Origin: Planctomycetaceae bacterium
Lineage (GTDB): Bacteria > Planctomycetota > Planctomycetia > Pirellulales > Thermoguttaceae
Length of the DNA stretch: 7,103 nt
Assembly (NCBI GenBank): GCA_031259095.1
Contig: JAIRLW010000097.1
Coordinates: 1 to 7,103 of the forward strand
Direction: 5' to 3'
Shown here: positions 1 through 6,684 of the stretch, in pieces
Layout of the letters: every line of letters starts with the position of its first letter
Position numbering within the stretch: position 1 is the stretch's first letter
Notes under the pieces: model-generated
Seen by the model: only the letters and a program-made list of their open reading frames with translations
Databases searched by the model: none
What the model was told of the DNA's origin: nothing
Program-made: the position numbers and the translations under genes

Positions 1-672
1 CTTGTTGTTGCCGATATTACCGCAACAGTTCGAGCCATTTGGACAGACCCTGAAATGATTGGACTTGGTAATCTTTCAACCAATGAACCGCATAAAACAA
101 AATTGTACGTTATGTCGGCCGGACTTCCCGACGCCAAAGTTACATCTGTACAATGTGACGCTTCTTGGCTTACATTAACATCAAAACCTGTCGAAACATC
201 AAAAGAACTTAAATCACAAAGTATTCAAGCCATTGATTACTACGAAACCGAATGGACAGGCAAAGACGCCGAACCTGGAAATCTCGCAACAAAAATTATC
301 TTTCACGTTCAAAACGGCAACGAAGATAAAATTCTTGAAGTTCCGGTTAGCGGTTATCTTTCCGGCGATGTCGAAATTGTTCCTGCTCAAATCGTTTTTG
401 GGCGTGTTGCCAAAGATGAAGTTGTTCGGACATGTATATTAACGTTCAAAAAAGACAACATTGACGTTACCGCAATCAAATGTACTGCCGATCACGATTT
501 TATAAAAATTGATTTTACGAAACAGAAAGATACTTTTGTATTAACAACCCGAATCACACTGTCGCCGGAAACAAAAAATCAATTGATTGAAGGAAAAATC
601 ACCGGCGTTGATCAATCCGGTAAAACAATTTTCAGCGTTCCTTATATTGCATTTTTCAACACGTCTTTGTAA
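1..672 (+). CDS. DUF1573-like exported protein, 3' part (5' end outside the window)
   Basis: The reading frame is open from base 1, so this is the C-terminal 223 residues of a longer protein; the first ATG at 55 is internal and is not a credible start. No membrane segment is visible. The sequence is beta-rich, with two similar Ig-like segments. The first ends in VPVSG (codons 114-118). The second starts VEIVPAQIVFGRV (about codons 124-136) and ends in VPYIAF (about 213-218). The pattern 'P..i.FG.v', a run of short strands, then 'i.VPv.g' is typical of DUF1573/ASH-like proteins, abundant in Planctomycetota and usually carrying an N-terminal signal peptide, which would lie outside this window. 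Biochemical role is unknown. The stop lies 17 bp before the glycosyltransferase start, suggesting co-transcription. Family assignment rests on pattern recall and is moderate. Confidence 0.65.
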   Translation, partial: LVVADITATVRAIWTDPEMIGLGNLSTNEPHKTKLYVMSAGLPDAKVTSVQCDASWLTLTSKPVETSKELKSQSIQAIDYYETEWTGKDAEPGNLATKIIFHVQNGNEDKILEVPVSGYLSGDVEIVPAQIVFGRVAKDEVVRTCILTFKKDNIDVTAIKCTADHDFIKIDFTKQKDTFVLTTRITLSPETKNQLIEGKITGVDQSGKTIFSVPYIAFFNTSL

Positions 673-689
673 CAGTTTTAAGAAAAAGA

Positions 690-2456
690 ATGGAAAAAAC
701 AAATGATTCAGTACGAAAAATTAGTGGCGTCTATTTTTTTGTTATCATTTTACTTTTTGTTCATTCCTTGTTGCTTGGTTATGCGGCAACCCGACATTCT
801 CCAACCGCATTAGAGGGACCGCTTCTTGCTGCCGGAGTGAGTCATTGGGAACTCGGACGTTATGAACTTTACCGTGTTAATCCGCCGCTTGTCCGAATGG
901 TTGCCGCAATTCCGGTAATGCTTGTCGGTTGCGAAACAAATTGGACAAAATTTGTCGATGGTCCCCGAACACGACCGGAATATGCTATCGGTAGTCAGTT
1001 TATCGAAATCAACGGTGAACATTCTTTTTGGTTGATGACATTAGCGCGTTGGGTCTGTATTCCGTTTAGTTTAATTGGCGGTCTCTACTGTTTTTTCTGG
1101 TCTCGTGAACTTTATCGTTCTGATATTGCCGGTTTGATTGCCGTAATACTTTGGTGTTTTGATCCGCTTATTCTCGGCAACGGCGAACTGATTACAAATG
1201 ATGTTACTGCGGCGTCATTCGGTCTTGTTGCCTGTTACTATTTTGGGCGTTGGCTTAAATCACCATCTTGGACAAATTGTATCATTGCCGGTTTTGCCTT
1301 TGCTTTTGCGATTCTTGCAAAAACAACATGGTTGTTTCTTTTCGGACTTTACCCAATCATGACAATTCTATGGTTTGGAATAAAATCTTGGCGCGGTGAA
1401 TTTATCACAAAACATTTTGTTATTATTGGAACGCAAATTTTCCTGATGTTTTTTATTGTTTTATGGATTATCAATGCGTTTTATGGTTTTGACGGTTCTT
1501 TTGAAAAATACGGCAGTTACTCGTTTGTTAGTAAAAAATGTTCAATAATTGATAATAAAAATCCTCATATCTCATTTTTACCGGTTCCGTTACCGCGACA
1601 ATTTTTGATTGGTCTTGATACACAAATTAGTGATTTTGAACATTTCGGGCAAATGTCGTATTTAGCCGGACAATGGCGTAATCGCGGTTGGCGGTATTAT
1701 TATGTTTACGGGTTGTTGGTCAAAGAAACGCACGGGATGCAGATATTATTGTTACTTTCAATCATATCAATATTTTGTTGGAAAAAAGCCTGTTTGTCTC
1801 TTGATGAAATCATTTTAATATTACCGGCATTATCTGTTCTGTTTATTGTCAGTTCACAAGTTGCGTTTAACACTCATTTCCGTTATATTGTTCCAATGAT
1901 GGGATTTATATTTATTTTCATTGGACGAATTACTTTTTTTATGGAACAAAAAACAATATGGAACATTATTGTTGCTTTTTTAATATTTTTATCAACATTC
2001 AGCAGTCTTTTGAATTATCCTCATTCGCTAGCGTATTTTAATGAATTATCCGGCGGTATAAAAAACGGACACAAACATCTGCTTCACAGCGCTATTGATT
2101 GGGGACAAGATTTAACGTACCTTAAAAAATGGCTTGATTCACATCCAGAGATAAAACTTAACGGTTTGACTTATCATGGCGGTTTTGAACCGTCGGCAAT
2201 TGGAATTGACAGTCCGAAACCACCGCTTGACCGCAATTCTGAAATGGGAGCAACCAAAACAAATTTAATGGAAATTGGACCGTTACCCGGTTGGTACGCA
2301 TTGAGTACCAATTTACTTTACAACTACAATAAAGAATGTGAATACTTTCAAAAATTTAAGCCGGTTCATATCGCCGGAGTTACGATATTCATATTCCACA
2401 TTACTCCTGAAGATGCCAACCGAATTAGAAAAGAACTCGGATTACCTATTTTCTAA
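690..2456 (+). CDS. GT39-family (PMT/ArnT-like) membrane glycosyltransferase
   Basis: This 588-aa polytopic membrane protein probably transfers a sugar from a polyprenyl-phosphate donor to an acceptor on the outer face of the inner membrane. About ten to eleven hydrophobic segments are visible, the first at residues 12-33 and later ones around 115-137, 146-163, 172-187, 195-230, 243-265, 349-364, 371-390, 399-416 and 422-441. After the first segment comes a loop with an acidic residue (E42) and NPPL (64-67), matching the acidic-residue and PPL region of PMT/ArnT enzymes. TND (169-171) is a candidate second acidic site, and HFRY (396-399) opens a conserved helix. The C-terminal part (about 442-588) is soluble and contains SLAYFNELSGG (446-456) and DWGQDL (470-475). 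The start at 690 has only an A/G-rich upstream stretch (681-689). It is probably in an operon with the upstream DUF1573-like gene. Donor and acceptor cannot be read from sequence. Confidence 0.85.
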   Translation: MEKTNDSVRKISGVYFFVIILLFVHSLLLGYAATRHSPTALEGPLLAAGVSHWELGRYELYRVNPPLVRMVAAIPVMLVGCETNWTKFVDGPRTRPEYAIGSQFIEINGEHSFWLMTLARWVCIPFSLIGGLYCFFWSRELYRSDIAGLIAVILWCFDPLILGNGELITNDVTAASFGLVACYYFGRWLKSPSWTNCIIAGFAFAFAILAKTTWLFLFGLYPIMTILWFGIKSWRGEFITKHFVIIGTQIFLMFFIVLWIINAFYGFDGSFEKYGSYSFVSKKCSIIDNKNPHISFLPVPLPRQFLIGLDTQISDFEHFGQMSYLAGQWRNRGWRYYYVYGLLVKETHGMQILLLLSIISIFCWKKACLSLDEIILILPALSVLFIVSSQVAFNTHFRYIVPMMGFIFIFIGRITFFMEQKTIWNIIVAFLIFLSTFSSLLNYPHSLAYFNELSGGIKNGHKHLLHSAIDWGQDLTYLKKWLDSHPEIKLNGLTYHGGFEPSAIGIDSPKPPLDRNSEMGATKTNLMEIGPLPGWYALSTNLLYNYNKECEYFQKFKPVHIAGVTIFIFHITPEDANRIRKELGLPIF

Positions 2457-2498
2457 CATGATAGTCCTTTAATCAAAATTCAATGTAGAACATAGATT

Positions 2499-2541
2499 TA
2501 TACCGTTTTCCTTTTAAAAACCTGTTTTATGTTTTCGTTTA
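2499..2541 (+). mobile_element. Truncated left half of the 104-bp MITE (copy 1)
   Basis: These 43 bases match the first 43 bases of the full copies at 2682 and 6685, beginning TATACCGTTTTC. They are identical to the copy at 6685 and differ at one base from the copy at 2682. Similarity stops abruptly after 2541, and no right terminus (GAAAACGGTATA) occurs before the next copy. This is an internally deleted or interrupted element starting 43 bp after the glycosyltransferase stop codon. Confidence 0.85.
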
Positions 2542-2681
2542 TCCCCTATTCCTTTTGAAAATCGTTTTTTTTGAAGAGATGAAAGTTATCGGTGACGAGT
2601 GTGCGCAAGTTCTCCGTCTATTTTTTTTGACAACGAAAAAAGCTTCGGCATGATTCTTGAAAGTCGGAAAACTTTTCGATA

Positions 2682-2785
2682 TATACCGTTTTCCTTTTAA
2701 AAACCTGTTTTATCTTTTCGTTTAACTCCGCAATTTAAGGTGTTTTTACATTTCAAAAACTGGTTTTTAAAGTGAAAACGGTATA
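2682..2785 (+). mobile_element. 104-bp MITE-like element, full copy 2
   Basis: The element has terminal inverted repeats of about 30 bp. The outer 12 bases (TATACCGTTTTC and GAAAACGGTATA) are perfect. After two mismatches the arms pair again over TTTAAAAACC, and after one more over GTTTT, giving 27 of 30 paired positions. It carries no coding capacity. It differs from the copy at 6685 at only 4 of 104 positions. The ends are compatible with a TA target duplication around TACCG...CGGTA, as in MITEs mobilised by IS630/Tc1-mariner transposases; bases outside TATA are not duplicated. It ends 47 bp before the first ATG of the membrane-protein remnant. Confidence 0.88.
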
Positions 2786-2832
2786 GCTCTTGTAGATTTT
2801 CACAGAATTAGTTTTATTTATCATTACAGACG

Positions 2833-3099
2833 ATGTTTTTTATTATAGTTTCAATAATTATATTTTTTGTAGGACACTTATTGAATGTGTTACGTTGGGA
2901 GTTGTTTGTACAAATTTATGAACAACTTGTGCGGCATCGTTTGCTTACTTCGCTTTCAATCGGTTATCTGGTCAATCATATTGTTCCAATGCGAATTGAT
3001 GAACTTGTTAGTGTCGTTATTGCATCCACACAATCAAAATATAAAGTTTTCCCCATTGCGGCGCAGCCGCAACCAAAGGTAGGCGATTTTTTCTCCTGA
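2833..3099 (+). pseudogene. Remnant of a lysylphosphatidylglycerol-synthase/flippase-type membrane protein
   Basis: The 88-codon frame resembles the N-terminal part of the LPG_synthase_TM / UPF0104 family, polytopic proteins of roughly 300 residues. It has a hydrophobic first helix (residues 2-20), the RW pair after it (R21, W22), and a second helix running into N48...P52..R54..E57, which corresponds to the family's 'N...P.R.GE' signature. Here the usual G is D56, and S60 stands where R is common. Similarity ends near residue 77, where the sequence enters an inverted-repeat element, and the frame stops at 3099. The remaining two thirds of a normal protein is absent, with uvrB starting only 235 bp further on. 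There is no Shine-Dalgarno sequence before 2833, and the frame is open back to a TAG at 2809-2811, so the true N-terminus may also be lost. It is probably non-functional. Family assignment is from pattern recall. Confidence 0.6.
3056..3072. repeat. Perfect 7-bp stem-loop at the remnant breakpoint
   Basis: TTGCGGC at 3056-3062 and GCCGCAA at 3066-3072 are perfect reverse complements around a 3-base loop. The hairpin sits where the membrane-protein remnant loses family similarity and marks the likely left edge of the adjoining inverted-repeat element. The second half (CGCAACC, 3068-3074) can alternatively pair with GGTTGCG at 3117-3123. Confidence 0.7.
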
Positions 3100-3266
3100 A
3101 GATTACCTAACCTACAGGTTGCGCCAGTTGAGATTATTCGATACCAAAAAATCTGCCCTCACTGCGGCGTATTGATTCAATAACAGAATATTCAGGAAGG
3201 GTATATCGATTGGAATCAATGAATACTCAACCGGCGCGACCCTTCAGCGAAGGGATCGCCTACCTT
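3076..3266. repeat. 191-bp nested inverted-repeat element
   Basis: The outer arms AAGGTAGGCGAT (3076-3087) and ATCGCCTACCTT (3255-3266) are perfect 12-bp inverted repeats. Inner arms at 3118-3132 and 3226-3240 pair at 13 of 15 positions. Between outer and inner arms the right side holds a perfect small hairpin (CCCTTC / GAAGGG, 3240-3254), while the left side is longer and can fold by itself (AGGTAGG 3077-3083 with CCTAACCT 3106-3113). Translated outward-in, both outer arms give KVGD and both inner arms give VAPVE. The interior contains 27 codons (3100-3180) ending with a CPHCG zinc-knuckle-like motif. It is probably a degenerate mobile element or two facing copies of one repeat; no complete transposase is present and no target duplication was found. 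Confidence 0.6.
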
Positions 3267-3292
3267 AATATTTACCTGCCAGCGATTAACTC

Positions 3293-3321
3293 CTAAATTC
3301 CAAAATAATCAGGAATTTTAG
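3293..3321 (-). terminator. Weak inverted repeat after uvrB, possible terminator
   Basis: AAATTCC (3295-3301) and GGAATTT (3312-3318) form a 7-bp stem with a 10-base loop, extendable on both sides with one bulge. It lies about 15 bp beyond the uvrB stop on the minus strand. The stem is AT-rich and not followed by a clean U tract in the uvrB direction, so termination is possible but unproven. Confidence 0.3.
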
Positions 3322-3334
3322 TCTGAATAATTCA

Positions 3335-5386
3335 TTATCGTTCCGGTTTAGGTAATTCACGACCTTTACGGCGTTTTTTGTTACTTGATTTTCTTTTGAA
3401 ATCAATCAGTTTTGAGTTTTTGCCGATATGTTTTTTCATTTCTTCAATCCGGTCACGAATCACGGCGGCACGTTCAAATTCAAGATGATCCGCCGCTTCA
3501 AGCATCTCTTTTTCCAACTCGTTAATCAATTCCTGCGTAATAAATAGTTCTTCGTCCTGTCCAATCGCCGCCGCTGTCGCCGTTGCGTGAGATTCGGCGG
3601 CTGCCTCAATGCCTTTGGTAATGTTTTTCTTAATGGTTTCCGGCGTAATACCATGTTCTTTATTGTACGCTTGCTGCTTTTTACGTCGGCGTTCTGTTTC
3701 ATCAATTGCTTTTTGCATCGATTCCGTAACCTTATCCGCGTACAGAATAACCTTCGCGTTGACATTACTCGCACTTCGTCCAATTGTCTGAATCAACGAC
3801 GTTTCACTTCGTAAAAAACCTTCCTTGTCCGCGTCAAGAATCGCCACAAGGGAAACTTCCGGCAAGTCAAGTCCTTCGCGTAACAAATTCACGCCGACAA
3901 GCACGTCGAATTGGCCGCTGCGTAAATCCCGTAATAATTCAACCCGTTCAAAAGCGTCCAACTCGCTGTGTAACCATTTGCAACGGATTTTCTGTTTTTC
4001 AAAATATGCGGCAATATCTTCGGCAAGCCGTTTGGTCAACGCTGTTACAAGAACACGTTCTCCGGCAGCGGTGCGTTCCTGAATTTGTTCCATTAAATGC
4101 GGAATTTGTTTCGACGCCGGTGCAACCTCAACAACCGGATCAAGAAGTCCCGTCGGACGAATCACCTGATCAACAAGATGGTTCTCACATTGTTCCAGTT
4201 CATACGGTCCCGGCGTCGCTGAAACAAAAACCGCTTGGTGAATCCGCTCAACCCATTCATCAAACTTTAACGGACGATTATCCAACGCACTCGGCAAACG
4301 GAATCCGTGTTCCACCAGATTTTTCTTCCGCGCCTGATCACCATGAAACATCGCCCGAATTTGCGGAATCGTAACATGTGATTCATCAACAAAAAGCAAA
4401 TAATCGTCAGGGAAAAAATCAAAAAGTGTTTCAGGCGGACTGCCCGGCGGACGATCCGATAACGGCGCACTGTAATTTTCAATGCCCGGACAATAACCGA
4501 TTTCCTGCATCAGTTCAAGATCATACTTCGTTCTTGCCGATAATCGTTGCGCTTCAAGCAGTTTGCCTTGTTCTTTGAAAATTTTTAACCGTTCCGATAA
4601 TTCTTTTTCGATACGTTCAACAGCAGCCTGAATTCGTTCTTCCGGCATCACAAAATGCTTGGCAGGATAAACGTAAAATTCTGTTTGCCGTCGGATTGTT
4701 TCGGCAGTCAGCGGATTAATTATAGAAATTTGTTCAATTTCATCGCCCCAAAATTCAACACGCACCGCAAATTCTTCATACGAAGGCCATATTTCCACAG
4801 AATCGCCGCGAACACGGAATTGACCACGCTCAAAAGCAGTATCGTTCCGATCATATTGAATATCAATAAGTCTTGCAAGCATTTTGTTGCGCGGAACCTC
4901 GTCGCCAACACGCAACGCCACCATCATCTCTTTATAATCTTTCGGCGAACCAAGACCATAAATACATGAAACACTCGCAACAATAATCGTATCACGCCGC
5001 GTAACAAGCGAACTGGTTGCGGAAAGCCGTAAACGGTCGATTTCCTCATTGATCGAAGCGTCTTTTTCAATATAAATATCACGTTGCGGAATATACGCTT
5101 CAGGTTGATAATAATCGTAATAAGAAACAAAATAAGCAACCGCGTTGTTCGGAAAAAACGTTTTAAATTCAGAATAAAGTTGTGCGGCAAGCGTTTTGTT
5201 ATGCGACATCACAAGCGTCGGCTTATTAAAATGAGCAATAACATTTGCCATCGTAAACGTTTTACCGGAACCTGTAACACCTTTAAGCGATTGCATTTTC
5301 CGACCCGATTCGATACCACGAATCAATGCGTCAATCGCCTGCGGCTGATCGCCAGACGGACGAAATGGAGATTGAAGATCAAACAT
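3335..5386 (-). CDS. uvrB: UvrABC excinuclease subunit B
   Basis: UvrB (683 aa, normal length) is the central damage-verification subunit of bacterial nucleotide excision repair. It is loaded onto DNA by UvrA and then recruits UvrC for incision. Visible features are Walker A GVTGSGKT (36-43), the damage-probing beta-hairpin [15 protein letters not shown] (89-103), the helicase-type DESH motif (334-337), SATPGPYE (389-396), the motif-V region (about 498-508) and motif [11 protein letters not shown] (533-541). A C-terminal UVR coiled hairpin for UvrC contact lies at about 617-652, followed by a Lys/Arg-rich tail (655-683). Motif VI usually reads QTIGRAARN; here the second arginine is serine (S540), while R537 is kept. 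The start [14 protein letters not shown] matches the usual UvrB N-terminus, though no Shine-Dalgarno is seen. It is a single gene, divergent from the SDR gene; no other uvr gene is in the window. Confidence 0.98.
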   Translation of the reverse strand: MFDLQSPFRPSGDQPQAIDALIRGIESGRKMQSLKGVTGSGKTFTMANVIAHFNKPTLVMSHNKTLAAQLYSEFKTFFPNNAVAYFVSYYDYYQPEAYIPQRDIYIEKDASINEEIDRLRLSATSSLVTRRDTIIVASVSCIYGLGSPKDYKEMMVALRVGDEVPRNKMLARLIDIQYDRNDTAFERGQFRVRGDSVEIWPSYEEFAVRVEFWGDEIEQISIINPLTAETIRRQTEFYVYPAKHFVMPEERIQAAVERIEKELSERLKIFKEQGKLLEAQRLSARTKYDLELMQEIGYCPGIENYSAPLSDRPPGSPPETLFDFFPDDYLLFVDESHVTIPQIRAMFHGDQARKKNLVEHGFRLPSALDNRPLKFDEWVERIHQAVFVSATPGPYELEQCENHLVDQVIRPTGLLDPVVEVAPASKQIPHLMEQIQERTAAGERVLVTALTKRLAEDIAAYFEKQKIRCKWLHSELDAFERVELLRDLRSGQFDVLVGVNLLREGLDLPEVSLVAILDADKEGFLRSETSLIQTIGRSASNVNAKVILYADKVTESMQKAIDETERRRKKQQAYNKEHGITPETIKKNITKGIEAAAESHATATAAAIGQDEELFITQELINELEKEMLEAADHLEFERAAVIRDRIEEMKKHIGKNSKLIDFKRKSSNKKRRKGRELPKPER

Positions 5387-5439
5387 AATTATTTGTAACT
5401 GTCTGTTTTATCTTTTAGTACAAAAATCACCGAGATTCT

Positions 5440-5452
5440 TTCGCGAACGTTC
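5440..5452. promoter_or_regulatory. Overlapping palindromes upstream of uvrB, possible operator
   Basis: TTCGCGAA (5440-5447) and GAACGTTC (5445-5452) are two perfect 8-bp palindromes sharing GAA, about 55-65 bp upstream of the uvrB start. uvrB is SOS-regulated in many bacteria, and GAAC/GTTC half-sites occur in several LexA boxes, but the half-sites here are contiguous rather than spaced by four or seven bases. This is only a candidate binding site. Confidence 0.25.
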
Positions 5453-5575
5453 AAATGTAATGGTTTATTTTAATTTTTGTCATTATTCAGTGAACATTGT
5501 AATGTATGGGGCAAAAAATTTCAACAAACCTTATTTTTCAGAAAATACAAAAAATTAAAATAGACCATGACATTT
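5453..5575. repeat. 123-bp element with 28-29-bp terminal inverted repeats
   Basis: The left arm (5453-5480, starting AAATGTAATGG) and right arm (5547-5575, ending CCATGACATTT) are reverse complements with two mismatches and one single-base indel. The arms enclose a 66-bp AT-rich loop without coding capacity. It lies 66 bp upstream of the uvrB start and ends 32 bp before the -35 box of the plus-strand promoter. It is unrelated in sequence to the 104-bp MITE. It may be a second MITE type or a large cruciform. Confidence 0.7.
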
Positions 5576-5607
5576 TTTCCACGAATTTTTCGACGAATGG
5601 TATCTAC

Positions 5608-5635
5608 TTGACACAAAACAGATTATATTTACAAT
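5608..5635 (+). promoter_or_regulatory. Sigma-70-like promoter, probably for the SDR gene
   Basis: A perfect -35 box TTGACA (5608-5613) and a -10 box TACAAT (5630-5635, five of six consensus bases) are separated by 16 bp. Transcription would start near 5642 and run into the SDR gene through an unusually long leader of about 230 nt containing the 92-bp palindrome. It could instead drive a short non-coding transcript. Not tested. Confidence 0.5.
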
Positions 5636-5707
5636 GTACTATTCGGCGTCGATAAAAACTTTTTAATGTTGTAATATTTCAGTGTTTTTTGCGCTTTTCT
5701 GTTTTAA

Positions 5708-5724
5708 CCGCAAAGGACGCAAAG
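5708..5724. repeat. Short direct repeat CGCAAAG
   Basis: CGCAAAGGA and CGCAAAGAT lie back to back within TTAACCGCAAAGGACGC and the following bases. I have the impression that 'accgcaaaggacgcaaag' strings recur in the intergenic DNA of many bacteria. Only two units are present, so its meaning is uncertain. Confidence 0.35.
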
Positions 5725-5747
5725 ATAACTGAATAATTACTTATGGC

Positions 5748-5839
5748 AACTTCTAAAAACTTGTTTTTTGATCGACCGAAATCGACTCAATTCAACTAAA
5801 ATCGATTTTGATCGATTTCAGTCGAAGTTTTTAGAAGTT
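5748..5839. repeat. 92-bp palindromic element with 10-bp phased TCGA units
   Basis: The outer arms AACTTCTAAAAACTT (5748-5762) and AAGTTTTTAGAAGTT (5825-5839) are perfect 15-bp inverted repeats. The interior from 5771 reads as six decamers, five of which have TCGA in the same place (5772, 5782, 5802, 5812, 5822); the sixth (5792) has TCAA. The four TCGA sites from 5772 to 5812 are mirror-symmetric about the centre, so most of the interior also pairs. It contains the perfect 12-bp palindrome AAAATCGATTTT (5798-5809). It ends 35 bp before the SDR start, so it lies in the predicted SDR leader. Confidence 0.8.
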
Positions 5840-5874
5840 CCTTTATTTTACTATATTGCAGATATATTAAACCA

Positions 5875-6636
5875 ATGGACTTACACTTAAAAAACAAAGT
5901 AATTATTGTAACTGGCGGAGCAACCGGTCTTGGCAAGGCGATTGTTGGTATTCTTGCGGAAGAAGGAGCGAAAGTTGCGGTAAATTACCGCAGCAGAAAA
6001 GAGACGGCTGATTCTTTGGTTGCGGAACTTCGTTTGAAACATGCGGTTGACGCTTTAGCGGTGTACGCAGATGTTTCCAAAGAAGGTGATGTACAGAAAA
6101 TGTTCGATAACATCGAATCGCAACTGGGACCGATTCACGCTGTTGTGAACAATGCCGCTTATTGTGCGAATCCTGAATGTGCGGAGTTAACGCTTGATGA
6201 GTTTCGGAAATGTGTGGATATTAACCTGCAAGGGATGTTTTTAGTTTGCCGTGAAACGGTACGGCGTTTACGTGCGAAAAAGTCGGCGGGTAATATTGTT
6301 AATATTTCGTCACAGGCGGCGTTACGCGGTTCCGCCAGCGGTAAGACAGCGTATGATATGACAAAGGCGGGAATTTTGGGTTTTACCCGTTCGCTTGCAA
6401 TTGAAGTCGGCAAAGACGGTATTAACGTTAATGCGGTGTTACCGGGTTTAATGTACACAGAAATTATTGCCGCTGCGATTGACGCTGATCCTGAACGGTT
6501 CAATAAACGTTCACTTCTCGGACGAATTGCCAAAACAGAGGAGATTGCTCAGGTGGTTGTTTTCCTTTGTTCTGACCGTGCCAGTTACATGACCGGAACC
6601 AGTGTCGATGTCAGCGGCGGAATGGCGTTACATTAA
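5875..6636 (+). CDS. Classical short-chain dehydrogenase/reductase (FabG-like SDR)
   Basis: This 253-aa cytosolic NAD(P)-dependent oxidoreductase has a full classical SDR layout and normal length. The nucleotide-binding TGGATGLG is at 13-20, the acidic D66 follows beta-4, NNAA is at 92-95, the helix-4 Asn is N117, the catalytic Ser is in NISS (143-146), and YDMTK supplies Tyr160 and Lys164. The segment 189-194 (LPGLMYT) resembles the usual PG...T cofactor loop, and the C-terminus VDVSGGM is typical. N37-Y38-R39-S40-R41 after beta-2 suggests NADPH preference. The Ser146-to-Tyr160 spacing is 14, one more than in E. coli FabG. The substrate cannot be named: the family covers 3-oxoacyl-ACP reductases, glucose dehydrogenases and many sugar or alcohol dehydrogenases. 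There is no clear Shine-Dalgarno; the start fits the family N-terminus. It stands alone on its strand here. Confidence 0.93.
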   Translation: MDLHLKNKVIIVTGGATGLGKAIVGILAEEGAKVAVNYRSRKETADSLVAELRLKHAVDALAVYADVSKEGDVQKMFDNIESQLGPIHAVVNNAAYCANPECAELTLDEFRKCVDINLQGMFLVCRETVRRLRAKKSAGNIVNISSQAALRGSASGKTAYDMTKAGILGFTRSLAIEVGKDGINVNAVLPGLMYTEIIAAAIDADPERFNKRSLLGRIAKTEEIAQVVVFLCSDRASYMTGTSVDVSGGMALH

Positions 6637-6684
6637 CGGAAAGCGGATCGTTCCAATCGTAAAAAAATAGGCTTTTATACTTAT

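Larger units (their letters stand above)
2457..2832. other. 376-bp non-coding region with MITE copies
   Basis: The gap between the glycosyltransferase stop and the membrane-protein remnant contains a left-half copy (2499-2541) and a full copy (2682-2785) of the same MITE-like element, in the same orientation. The 140 bp between them (2542-2681) is T-rich and matches no gene or RNA I recognise. No convincing terminator follows the glycosyltransferase stop before the first repeat. Confidence 0.7.
5387..5874. other. 488-bp divergent intergenic region between uvrB and the SDR gene
   Basis: I see no gene here. It holds, from the uvrB side, an overlapping palindrome (5440-5452), a 123-bp inverted repeat (5453-5575), a plus-strand promoter (5608-5635), a short direct repeat (5708-5724) and a 92-bp decamer-phased palindrome (5748-5839). 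Promoters for both flanking genes should lie in it; only the plus-strand one is clear. No minus-strand promoter for uvrB could be assigned. Confidence 0.7.

Noticed and set aside
55..672. ATG at 55 as the start of the first gene
   Set aside because: The frame is open to the window edge with family-like sequence before the ATG, so the gene enters from outside the window.
2579..2653. 24-codon open frame starting MKVIGDEC between MITE copies
   Set aside because: Very short, no properly spaced ribosome binding site and no family pattern; likely chance in the spacer.
3076..3266. Nested inverted repeat considered as an integron attC site
   Set aside because: No clear GTTRRRY/RYYYAAC core pair at the ends, no integrase and no cassette next to it.
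3784..4374. 196-codon plus-strand open frame inside uvrB
   Set aside because: It lies wholly opposite the strongly conserved uvrB sequence, and its translation is low in hydrophobic core patterns and has no recognisable motif; it is a shadow frame.
5440..5452. Palindromes upstream of uvrB considered as a standard LexA box
   Set aside because: They match neither CTGT-N8-ACAG, GAAC-N4-GTTC nor GTTC-N7-GTTC spacing, so an SOS box is not called; kept only as a weak candidate operator.
6159..6533. 124-codon minus-strand open frame inside the SDR gene
   Set aside because: It is fully covered by the conserved SDR gene, with no family resemblance of its own.
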